Shown: in pieces, positions 6,060-12,816 of the stretch
Layout of the letters: every line of letters begins with the position of its first letter
Numbering within the stretch: the stretch's first letter is position 1
DNA from: Rhodocyclaceae bacterium
GTDB taxonomy: Bacteria > Pseudomonadota > Gammaproteobacteria > Burkholderiales > Rhodocyclaceae
Direction: 5' to 3'
Assembly: GCA_013821865.1 (NCBI GenBank)
Contig: PNJM01000048.1
Coordinates: 1 to 12,816, forward strand
DNA length: 12,816 nt
Made by a program: the position numbers and the translations under genes
The notes under the pieces: generated by a model
Databases searched by the model: none
Seen by the model: only the letters and a program-made list of their open reading frames with translations
What the model was told of the DNA's origin: nothing

Positions 6060-6956
6060 TCAGTCCAGGGCACGGCCGGCCAGGCGCTCGTAGGCTTCGC
6101 GATACTTGGCCGTGGTTTTGGCGATGATCTCGGCCGGCAGCCTGGGCCCCGGCGTCTGCTTGTTCCAGTCCAGGGTTTCCAGATAATCGCGCACGATCTG
6201 CTTGTCGAAGCTGGGCGGACTGATGCCTTCCCGGTACTGGTCGGCCGGCCAGAAGCGCGAGGAGTCGGGGGTCAGCGCCTCGTCGATGAGGTGCAGCTTG
6301 CCCGCGGCGTCGAGGCCGAATTCGAATTTGGTGTCGGCAATGATGATGCCGCGCGTCAGGGCATAGGCGGAAGCCTCGCCGTAGAAACGCAGCGTGACGT
6401 CGCGCACTTGCGCGGCGAGCGGTGCGCCGATCGCTTTTTCCACCGCGGCGAAGTCGATGTTCTCGTCGTGCGCGCCCATCTCGGCCTTCGTCGACGGGGT
6501 GAACAAGGGCTGCGGCAGGCGCTGCGCGAGTTTCAGGCCGGGAGGCAGGGCGATGCCGCAGACGGTCCCGGTCTTCTGGTAGTCCTTCCAGCCGCTGCCG
6601 ATGATATAGCCGCGCACGACGGCCTCGATCGGCAGGGGCTTCAGGCGCTTCACCACCACCGAGCGGCCGCGCACCTGGGTGCGCTCGTCCTCGCCTTTCA
6701 CCACGGACTCGGGATCGATGCCGGTCAGGTGGTTGGGGACGATGTGGGCCAGCCGCTCGAACCAGAAGCTGGAGACGGCCGTCAGCACGCGGCCCTTGTC
6801 CGGGATCGGATCGGGCAGGATGACGTCGAAAGCGGACAGGCGGTCGGTCGTGACGATCAGCATCTGCCGGTCGCCCACGGCATAGATGTCGCGCACCTTG
6901 CCGCGGGCGAGGAGGGGCAGGCTGGCGATGCGGGTTTCGTAAACGGTCTGGCTCAT
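6060..6956 (-). CDS. purC: Phosphoribosylaminoimidazole-succinocarboxamide synthase (SAICAR synthetase)
   Basis: The 298-residue enzyme joins CAIR with aspartate using ATP in purine biosynthesis, in the cytoplasm. Family motifs in order are GKVRDIY (19-25, nucleotide loop), DRLSAFDV (38-45), [10 protein letters not shown] (about 114-123), [15 protein letters not shown] (152-166), IADTKFEFG (206-214) and [12 protein letters not shown] (225-236). It is the longer form (about 300 residues) rather than the E. coli type of 237. I take the ATG at 6956 ([10 protein letters not shown]). The frame stays open upstream to a TTG at 7007, but those 17 residues are not family-like. The ribosome site is weak. 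The usual companions purE and purK are not adjacent here. Confidence 0.97.
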   Translation of the reverse strand: MSQTVYETRIASLPLLARGKVRDIYAVGDRQMLIVTTDRLSAFDVILPDPIPDKGRVLTAVSSFWFERLAHIVPNHLTGIDPESVVKGEDERTQVRGRSVVVKRLKPLPIEAVVRGYIIGSGWKDYQKTGTVCGIALPPGLKLAQRLPQPLFTPSTKAEMGAHDENIDFAAVEKAIGAPLAAQVRDVTLRFYGEASAYALTRGIIIADTKFEFGLDAAGKLHLIDEALTPDSSRFWPADQYREGISPPSFDKQIVRDYLETLDWNKQTPGPRLPAEIIAKTTAKYREAYERLAGRALD

Positions 6957-6996
6957 GGGCGGTCCGGTAGCGGAAAACGAAGTTTCAGTGAAGGCC

Positions 6997-7014
6997 AACC
7001 TGCGCAAGCAGGTT
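6997..7014. promoter_or_regulatory. Perfect hairpin in the purC leader
   Basis: AACCTGC (6997-7003) and GCAGGTT (7008-7014) form a perfect seven-base-pair stem with a four-base loop, about 40 bases upstream of the purC ATG. If the promoter candidate at 7044-7049 is used, it lies in the 5' untranslated leader. It has no T-run on the minus strand, so it is not a standard terminator. Confidence 0.4.
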
Positions 7015-7043
7015 AAGCGAAGCGGCCGTAATTAAAAGCCGCA

Positions 7044-7049
7044 ATTATA
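7044..7049 (-). promoter_or_regulatory. Perfect -10 hexamer (TATAAT) upstream of purC
   Basis: The minus strand reads TATAAT and overlaps the stop codon of the cbbY-like gene. It is a perfect sigma-70 -10 element in an otherwise GC-rich region and lies about 88 bases before the purC start. I see no good -35 at 16-18 bases upstream (the sequence there is GC-rich), so promoter function is plausible but unproven. Confidence 0.4.
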
Positions 7050-7764
7050 CTTGGGCCGGCGCGCCGGACAGCCACAGCCTGAGTGTGGGAATGCCAGCCG
7101 GCTCAAGGCTCGGGATTACGGCCAGGGCTCTGTCAAAATTCTGCTCCCGCGTGTAGTCGCAGGGTGTGACGACGGTGGCGAGGCCGGCGCCGAGGGCGGC
7201 GCGCAGGCCGTTTTCCGAGTCCTCAAAAGCCAGACAGGCCGATGCGGCCAATCCAAGCCGCTCCAGCACCCAGAGATAGATGTCCGGCGCCGGCTTCTTC
7301 GCCGGCACCACGTCGCCGGCGCCGACCACCTCGAACCAGGACATCGCCCCCGGGCCGAGGGCCGGTTCGAGCAGGGCGATGACGTTTTCCGGCGTGGTGG
7401 TGGTGGCGATGGCCAGGCGCAGGCCGGCAGCCCGGGCGTCCTGGAGCAGGCGCGCCGCGCCGGGCCGCAGCGGGATGGCGCCGGAGGCGGCGAGTGCCGT
7501 GTAATGACGCGTCTTGGCCTTGTGCAGTTCGGCGACGCGCTCGGTGAAATCCGGCCGGCGGGCAAACTCCGGCCGGTGGCAGCGGACGAAATGGGCGATG
7601 CGCTCCTTGCCGCCGGTGACGGCGAGCAGTTCGCCGTAGCGCGCCTCGTCCCATTCCCAGTCGAGGCCGGCCTCGCGGAAAGCGGCATTGAAGGCGGGAC
7701 GGTGGCCGTCGCGCTCGGTGTCGGCCAGCGTGCCGTCGACGTCGAAGATCAGGGCTTCGAGCAT
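7045..7764 (-). CDS. cbbY: CbbY-like HAD superfamily sugar-phosphate phosphatase
   Basis: The 239-residue HAD hydrolase shows all four motifs: DVDGT (8-12, nucleophile D8 and acid D10), ATTTT (120-124), KKPAPD (156-161) and EDSENG (181-186), with a helical cap between motifs I and II. The cap segment WEWDEARYGELLAVTGGKERI strongly resembles CbbY proteins, which dephosphorylate xylulose-1,5-bisphosphate, a Rubisco inhibitor. Relatives in non-autotrophs act on other sugar phosphates or phosphoglycolate, so the substrate is inferred. It starts two bases after the psiE stop, indicating translational coupling. Its position behind gap-pgk-pyk-fba fits a role in central carbon metabolism, but no Rubisco gene is in the window. 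Confidence 0.85.
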   Translation of the reverse strand: MLEALIFDVDGTLADTERDGHRPAFNAAFREAGLDWEWDEARYGELLAVTGGKERIAHFVRCHRPEFARRPDFTERVAELHKAKTRHYTALAASGAIPLRPGAARLLQDARAAGLRLAIATTTTPENVIALLEPALGPGAMSWFEVVGAGDVVPAKKPAPDIYLWVLERLGLAASACLAFEDSENGLRAALGAGLATVVTPCDYTREQNFDRALAVIPSLEPAGIPTLRLWLSGAPAQV

Positions 7765-7766
7765 GG

Positions 7767-8213
7767 CTATTCCCGCACGTAGGGCTTGGCGCGTTTTTCG
7801 TTCTCGTCCTCGCGGTAAGGGAATTTGACGTGTCCGTAGCGGATGGCAAGCACGGCGAGCGTAAGCAGCAGGATCGCGCCCGCCGTCGCCACCACGCGCA
7901 GCTCGGTGAGTTCCTTGATGTCCAGGATCAGGTAGCGCGCCAGCGCCACCATGGCGATGTAGAGCGGATAGCGCACGGGGACGTGCCCCGACCTGAAATA
8001 CTGGCCGATCATCGCCAGCACCTCGAGGTAGAGGAACATCAGCAGCAGGTCGGCCAGGGTGACCCTGCCTGCCGCCACCATGGACGCGACCTCCTGGTAG
8101 CCGGCCACCGTGGTGGCGAAGGCGATCACCAGCAGGCCGGCGAATTCGACGATGTCGAGGCCGCCGCTGAAGAACTTGCGGATGCGGTCGAAGGTGTGCG
8201 AGCGGATGTCCAT
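7767..8213 (-). CDS. psiE: PsiE-like small integral membrane protein
   Basis: The 148-residue protein has four hydrophobic segments at about 19-39, 52-72, 81-98 and 107-125. The central block LLLMFLYLEVLAMIGQYFRS followed by VPVRYPLYIAMVALARYLIL is the signature of the PsiE (phosphate-starvation-inducible) family, and a charged cytoplasmic tail follows. The biochemical role of PsiE is not known. In E. coli it is under PhoB control, but I see no Pho box here. The ATG at 8213 has no ribosome site; an intergenic repeat lies directly upstream. The stop is two bases before the cbbY-like start. Confidence 0.85.
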   Translation of the reverse strand: MDIRSHTFDRIRKFFSGGLDIVEFAGLLVIAFATTVAGYQEVASMVAAGRVTLADLLLMFLYLEVLAMIGQYFRSGHVPVRYPLYIAMVALARYLILDIKELTELRVVATAGAILLLTLAVLAIRYGHVKFPYREDENEKRAKPYVRE

Positions 8214-8220
8214 TTTTTCG

Positions 8221-8294
8221 AGTTTCGAGTTTGCGGTTGCGGGTTTCGAGTTGAAAGGCGGGGCGCCAGTCCCGCCAACCCGAAACTCGAAGCG
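8221..8294. repeat. Intergenic hairpin repeat, copy A (fba-psiE spacer)
   Basis: The left arm at 8223-8238 pairs, with a small mismatch, with the right arm at 8278-8292 (TTCGAGTTT and GGTT blocks). A nested inner stem GGCGGG (8257-8262) / CCCGCC (8271-8276) closes an eight-base loop. The arm sequence TTTCGAGTT-nnn-GGTTGCGGGTTTCGA is shared with copy B between pgk and pyk, about 24 of 27 positions by eye. It fills nearly the whole spacer and ends seven bases before the psiE start codon. Confidence 0.75.
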
Positions 8295-8298
8295 GGGT

Positions 8299-9363
8299 TT
8301 ATTTGACGATTTGGTTCAATTCGCCCTTCCTGTAGCGCTCGGCCATTTTCTCCAGGGAAACCGGCTTGATCTTGGCGGCATGGCCGGCGCAGCCGAAGGC
8401 TTCGTAGCGCGCCTTGCAGATTTCCTTGGCGGCCTTCTGCGCATCGGCGAGGAACTTGCGCGGGTCGAATTCCGCGGGCTTCTCCGCCATGTGGCGGCGC
8501 ATGGCGCCGGTCATGGCGAGGCGGATGTCGGTGTCGATGTTGATCTTGCGCACGCCGTGCTTGATGCCGGTGACGATCTCCTCGACCGGCACGCCGTAGG
8601 TTTCCTTCATCTGGCCGCCGTACTGGCGGATGATCTCCAGCCACTCCTGCGGCACGCTGGAGGAGCCGTGCATCACCAGGTGGGTGTTGGGGATGCGGGC
8701 GTGGATTTCCTTGATGCGGTCGATGGCGAGGATGTCGCCGGTCGGCTTGCGCGTGAACTTGTAGGCGCCGTGCGAGGTGCCGATGGCGATGGCCAGTGCG
8801 TCGCACTGGGTCTTCTGCACGAAGTCGGCGGCCTGGTTGGGATCGGTGAGCAGTTGCTCGCGGGTCATCTTGCCCTCGGCGCCGTGGCCGTCCTCCTTGT
8901 CGCCCTGCATGGTTTCGAGCGAACCGAGTACGCCGAGCTCGGCTTCCACGGTGACGCCGATCGAGTGGGCGATATCGACGACGCGGCGCGACACCTCGAC
9001 GTTGTATTCGTAGGAGGAGGGCGTCTTGGCGTCATCCATCAGCGAGCCGTCCATCATGACGCTGGAGAAGCCGGAGCGGATCGCCGCCACGCACACCGCC
9101 GGGCTGGCGCCGTGGTCCTGGTGCATTACCACCGGGATGTGCGGATAGGCCTCGATGGCGGCCTCGATCAGGTGGCGCAGGAAGGCCTCGCCGGCGTATT
9201 TGCGGGCGCCGGCCGAGCCTTGCATGATGACCGGGCTGTTGGTCTCGTCGGCGGCCTCCATGATGGCGCGCACCTGTTCCAGGTTGTTGACGTTGAAGGC
9301 GGGCAGGCCGTAGCCGTTTTCCGCCGCGTGGTCCAGCAATTGGCGCATCGATACGAGTGGCAT
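8299..9363 (-). CDS. fba: Class II fructose-1,6-bisphosphate aldolase
   Basis: The 354-residue zinc-dependent enzyme reversibly cleaves fructose-1,6-bisphosphate to dihydroxyacetone phosphate and glyceraldehyde-3-phosphate. Visible features are HQDHG at 81-85 (catalytic D83, zinc ligand H84), EAELG at 140-144, GTSHG with zinc ligand H198, MHGSS with H232, and NIDTD at 275-279. The length and the insert [13 protein letters not shown] fit the class IIB / CbbA type found in betaproteobacteria. AAGGAG precedes the ATG at a good distance. It is 43 bases downstream of pyk and probably on the same transcript. In autotrophs it also acts in the Calvin cycle (sedoheptulose-1,7-bisphosphate). Confidence 0.97.
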   Translation of the reverse strand: MPLVSMRQLLDHAAENGYGLPAFNVNNLEQVRAIMEAADETNSPVIMQGSAGARKYAGEAFLRHLIEAAIEAYPHIPVVMHQDHGASPAVCVAAIRSGFSSVMMDGSLMDDAKTPSSYEYNVEVSRRVVDIAHSIGVTVEAELGVLGSLETMQGDKEDGHGAEGKMTREQLLTDPNQAADFVQKTQCDALAIAIGTSHGAYKFTRKPTGDILAIDRIKEIHARIPNTHLVMHGSSSVPQEWLEIIRQYGGQMKETYGVPVEEIVTGIKHGVRKINIDTDIRLAMTGAMRRHMAEKPAEFDPRKFLADAQKAAKEICKARYEAFGCAGHAAKIKPVSLEKMAERYRKGELNQIVK

Positions 9364-9406
9364 GGTGGTCTCCTTGAAGGGGGTTCGAAATCATTGTGAA
9401 TACACC

Positions 9407-10858
9407 CTAAAGGCTGCTGCGGCCGGCCGAATAGGTGGTTTCGCCGACGCGGACGATCTTCATGGTGTTGGTGCCGCCCGGGGTGCCGATCGGCTCGCCG
9501 ATGGTGAGCACGATGGTGTCGCCCGGCTGCACGGCACCGGAGCGGATGAGTTCCTCCTCCGCCTCGCGCAGGGCGTCCTCGCGGTCGTGGCCGACGTAGC
9601 GCATGAGCAGGGGAAAGACGTCCCGGTAGAGGCTCATGCGGTAGCGGCTGCGGATTTCCGGCGTCAGGGCATAGATCGGCACGCCGCAGTTGATGCGCGA
9701 CATCCACAGCGCGGTCGAGCCGGACTGGGTGAGCGCGGCGATGGCCTTCACCTTGAGGTGATAGGCGGTGAACAGGGCGGCCATGGCGATCGACTGGTCG
9801 ATGCGCTGGAACACCCGGTCGAGGAAGTGCCGGTCGAGGGTGATCTCCTCGGACTTCTCGGCCTCGACGCAGATGCGGGCCATGGCCTCGATGGTTTCCA
9901 CCGGATACTTGCCGGCCGCCGTTTCCGCCGAGAGCATGACGGCGTCCGTGCCGTCGAGCACCGCGTTGGCGACGTCGGAAACCTCGGCGCGGGTCGGCAC
10001 CGGGCTGGAGATCATCGATTCCATCATCTGCGTGGCGGTAATGGCGACCTTGTTGTGTTCGCGCGCCATGCGGATCATGCGCTTCTGCAGCGCCGGCACG
10101 GTGGCATCCCCCACCTCGACGGCCAGATCGCCGCGCGCCACCATGATGGCGTCGGCGGCGTCAAGGATTTCCTCCAGCGCGGCGATGGCCTCGGTGCGCT
10201 CGATTTTTGCAATGATCAGCGCGTCCGATCCGGCGGCCAGCAGCAGTTCGCGCGCCTGGCGGATGTCGGCGCCCGATTTGGGAAAGGACACGGCGACATA
10301 GTCGGCATTGAATTCCGCCGCCAGCTTGATGTCCTCCATGTCCTTGGCCGTCAGGGCCGGGGCGGAGAGGCCGCCGCCCTGGCGGTTGATGCCCTTGTTG
10401 TTGGAGAGGGTGCCGCCGACGCGCACGCGGCAGTGGATTTCGCGGCCGCGGATGGCCTCCACATCGAGCACGAGCCGGCCGTCGTCGAGCAGCAGCACGG
10501 CGCCCGGCTCGACGTCGTCCACCAGCTCGGGGTAGTCGAGGCCGACGCGCGTGGCGTCGCCCAGCTTGCAGGCCGCGTCGAGGATGAAGGCTGCGCCGTT
10601 CCGCAGCTCGATCCTCCCCTCGGCGAATTTGCCAACGCGGATCTTCGGCCCCTGCAGGTCGACCATGACGCCGACGGTGCGTCCGACCCTGCGCACGCAG
10701 TCGCGCACGAGGTCGACCCGCCTGCGGTGGTCGTCGTGCGTGCCGTGCGAGAAGTTGAGGCGGACGACATCCACGCCCGCACTGATCATGCGGGTCAGCA
10801 CGTCCGCTTCGGAAGAGGACGGACCGAGGGTGGCGACGATTTTGGTCGAGCGTTGCAT
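9407..10858 (-). CDS. pyk: Pyruvate kinase
   Basis: The 483-residue enzyme converts phosphoenolpyruvate and ADP to pyruvate and ATP. Motifs are [12 protein letters not shown] (4-15), RLNFSHG (33-39, with R33, N35 and H38), DLQGPKIR (66-73), AKIER (216-220, catalytic K217 and metal ligand E219), [10 protein letters not shown] (238-247, metal ligand D243) and ATQMMESM (274-281). The B domain sits between about 75 and 160. The C-terminal regulatory domain is complete to [11 protein letters not shown], so the gene looks intact. The start codon is preceded by CTGACGCC with no Shine-Dalgarno, and an intergenic hairpin repeat begins only a few bases further upstream. Confidence 0.97.
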   Translation of the reverse strand: MQRSTKIVATLGPSSSEADVLTRMISAGVDVVRLNFSHGTHDDHRRRVDLVRDCVRRVGRTVGVMVDLQGPKIRVGKFAEGRIELRNGAAFILDAACKLGDATRVGLDYPELVDDVEPGAVLLLDDGRLVLDVEAIRGREIHCRVRVGGTLSNNKGINRQGGGLSAPALTAKDMEDIKLAAEFNADYVAVSFPKSGADIRQARELLLAAGSDALIIAKIERTEAIAALEEILDAADAIMVARGDLAVEVGDATVPALQKRMIRMAREHNKVAITATQMMESMISSPVPTRAEVSDVANAVLDGTDAVMLSAETAAGKYPVETIEAMARICVEAEKSEEITLDRHFLDRVFQRIDQSIAMAALFTAYHLKVKAIAALTQSGSTALWMSRINCGVPIYALTPEIRSRYRMSLYRDVFPLLMRYVGHDREDALREAEEELIRSGAVQPGDTIVLTIGEPIGTPGGTNTMKIVRVGETTYSAGRSSL

Positions 10859-10872
10859 GGCGTCAGTTTCGG

Positions 10873-10958
10873 GTTTCGAGTTCCGGGTTGCGGGTTTCGA
10901 ATGTGTGGGTGACGCGCCGGGGTTTTCAACTTGAAACCCGCAGCCCGGAACTCGAAAC
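10873..10958. repeat. Intergenic hairpin repeat, copy B (pgk-pyk spacer)
   Basis: The left arm at 10873-10898 and the right arm at 10933-10958 are inverted copies of 26 bases with a single mismatch, separated by 34 bases. The arm starts GTTTCGAGTT, and its inner half is GGTTGCGGGTTTC, as in copy A. The right arm ends two bases before the pgk stop codon, and the left arm begins 14 bases before the pyk start. The stem would be very stable in RNA, so it could act as a transcript-end or processing element between the two genes. Confidence 0.85.
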
Positions 10959-10960
10959 GC

Positions 10961-12142
10961 TTAACCCTTTGCCCGCTGTTCGAGAATATCCACGGCGGGC
11001 AGCTTCTTGCCCTCGAGAAATTCGAGGAAGGCGCCGCCGGCCGTGGAGATGTAGGACACCTTGTCGTAGATGCCGTATTTCTGGATCGCGGCGATGGTGT
11101 CGCCGCCGCCGGCCAGGGTAAAGGCCCTGGTGGCCGCGATGGCCATGGCGATCTTCCTGGTGCCCTCGCCGAACTGGTCGAACTCGAACACGCCGACCGG
11201 GCCGTTCCACACCACGGTGCCCGCCTTCATGATGATGTCCACCAGTTCCTGGGTGCTCTTCGGGCCGATGTCGAAGATCATGTCGTCTTCCGCCACGGCG
11301 CCGGCGTCCTTCCGCACGGCAGGTTCGGCGGCATCGAATTTCTTGCCGACCACCACGTCGACGGCGATCGGGATGCTGGCGCCGCGCTTGCCCATCTTTT
11401 CCATCAGGGCCCTGGCGGTCGGCACCAGGTCATCCTCGCACAGCGATTTGCCGACATTCTTGCCGGTGGCCTTGAGGAAGGTGTTGGCGATGCCGCCGCC
11501 GACCACGAGTTGATCGACCTTCTCGGAGAGGGATTCGAGCACGGTCAGCTTGGTCGACACCTTGGAGCCGCCGACGATGGCCACCATCGGCCGTGCCGGC
11601 GTGGCCAGCGCCTTCGTCAGGGCTTCGAGTTCCTCGGCGACCAGAAGGCCGGCGCATGCCGCCGGGGCGAACTGCGCGACGCCGTAGGTGGAGGCTTCGG
11701 CACGGTGCGCGGTGCCGAAGGCATCCATGACGAAAAGATCGCAAAGCGCGGCGTACTTCCTGGCCGTCTCCTCGACGTTCTTCTTCTCGCCCTTGTTGAA
11801 GCGGCAGTTCTCCAGCAGCACCACTTCGCCGGCGGCGACCTCGAAGCCGCCGGCGGCCCAGTCGCGCACCAGGCGCACCGGCTTGCCGAGTTTGGCGGCC
11901 ATCGTGTCGGCAACCGGTTTGAGCGAGTTTTCCTCGGTGAATACGCCTTCCTCGGGGCGGCCGAGGTGGGAAGTCACCATCACTTTCGCCCCCGCCTTCA
12001 GGCAGTGCTCGATGGTCGGCATGGAAGCCGTGATGCGGGCGTCGGAGGTGACCTTGCCGTCCTTGACCGGCACGTTGAGGTCGGCGCGGATGAAGACGCG
12101 CTTGCCGGCGAGGTCGAAATCGGTGAGTTTCTTGAATTTCAT
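10961..12142 (-). CDS. pgk: Phosphoglycerate kinase
   Basis: The 393-residue enzyme transfers phosphate between 1,3-bisphosphoglycerate and ADP. Motifs are RADLNVP (19-25), SHLGRP (58-63), GGSKVSTK (191-198), GGGIANTF (215-222), WNGPVGVFE (312-320), GGGDT (345-349) and [11 protein letters not shown] (365-375). The STAGGA variant replaces the more common STGGGA. I choose the ATG at 12142 (MKFKKLTDF). The frame is open 23 codons further upstream, but that stretch is the translation of an intergenic repeat ([17 protein letters not shown]). No Shine-Dalgarno is visible before the chosen start. The gene follows gap by 72 bases and belongs to the gap-pgk-pyk-fba unit. Confidence 0.97.
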   Translation of the reverse strand: MKFKKLTDFDLAGKRVFIRADLNVPVKDGKVTSDARITASMPTIEHCLKAGAKVMVTSHLGRPEEGVFTEENSLKPVADTMAAKLGKPVRLVRDWAAGGFEVAAGEVVLLENCRFNKGEKKNVEETARKYAALCDLFVMDAFGTAHRAEASTYGVAQFAPAACAGLLVAEELEALTKALATPARPMVAIVGGSKVSTKLTVLESLSEKVDQLVVGGGIANTFLKATGKNVGKSLCEDDLVPTARALMEKMGKRGASIPIAVDVVVGKKFDAAEPAVRKDAGAVAEDDMIFDIGPKSTQELVDIIMKAGTVVWNGPVGVFEFDQFGEGTRKIAMAIAATRAFTLAGGGDTIAAIQKYGIYDKVSYISTAGGAFLEFLEGKKLPAVDILEQRAKG

Positions 12143-12146
12143 GGCG

Positions 12147-12214
12147 AGCGGTGAGGAGTGAGGGGCGGGGAGCAAGGGGTGGGGAGTAAGGGGTTGCTCC
12201 TCACCCCTCACGCT
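12147..12214. repeat. G-rich intergenic repeat, copy C (gap-pgk spacer)
   Basis: The spacer is built from GTGAGG/GGGGAG-type units. A 13-base direct repeat, GGGGAGCAAGGGG (12167-12179) and GGGGAGTAAGGGG (12181-12193), differs at one base. The left end, AGCGGTGAGGAGTGAGG from 12147, is an imperfect inverted match to GCTCCTCACCCCTCACGCT at 12196-12214. The plus strand has several runs of four G, so the spacer could also form a G-quadruplex. It is a different sequence family from copies A and B but occupies the same kind of site. Confidence 0.7.

Positions 12215-12816
<602 letters not shown>

Noticed and set aside
8110..12154. Long plus-strand frames opposite fba, pyk and pgk (429, 516 and 407 codons)
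   Set aside because: They are antisense shadows of conserved genes with His/Val/Gly/Asp-rich composition and no recognisable domain.
12143..12211. Extended start of pgk through the intergenic repeat
   Set aside because: The extra 23 residues are the translation of repeat units; the family start is MKFKKLTDF at 12142.

Overview
The window is a high-GC chromosomal segment that most resembles a betaproteobacterium, probably of the Rhodocyclales type. The basis is the gene order gap-pgk-pyk-fba, the PsiE, DUF2189 and DUF4124/glutaredoxin proteins nearby, and the general look of the proteins. The species cannot be named from the sequence alone. The window divides into a housekeeping block (about 2536-12816, every gene on the minus strand) and an accessory block (1-2535) that carries integration scars.

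Housekeeping block, in transcription order from the right edge: gap (5' end outside the window), pgk, pyk, fba, a psiE-like membrane protein, a cbbY-like HAD phosphatase, purC, a DUF2189 membrane protein, a strong rho-independent terminator, then prlC and a periplasmic DUF4124/glutaredoxin protein. The first four are consecutive or nearby steps of the lower glycolytic / gluconeogenic (or Calvin-cycle) pathway. The cbbY-like gene is coupled to psiE and may serve sugar-phosphate housekeeping. Three spacers (gap-pgk, pgk-pyk, fba-psiE) are filled by hairpin-forming intergenic repeats. Two of these are copies of one family, and the genes just downstream of all three lack a visible Shine-Dalgarno sequence.

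Accessory block: at the far end of the prlC operon, the start of a further gene (MKLAT..., overlapping the stop of the glutaredoxin-like gene as ATGA) breaks off after about five codons. It looks like the beginning of exodeoxyribonuclease III (xth). The sequence then becomes A+T-richer. An array of GGGTAGCT boxes lies around an extended -10 promoter and is followed by the first ~39 codons of a tyrosine integrase (DUF4102 arm-binding domain), itself cut off. This is best read as the decayed end of an integrative element that entered at xth. Beyond it are an orphan 49-codon gene tail, an ECF-type sigma factor with an unusual CYQC-containing C-terminal extension, a divergently transcribed unknown globular protein, and the N-terminus of a small membrane protein.

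No tRNA, rRNA, CRISPR array or complete mobile element was seen. Nothing here proves a new defence or metabolic system. The parts most worth following are the integration scar with its box array, the sigma factor with its divergent partner, and the repeat family in the glycolytic cluster.
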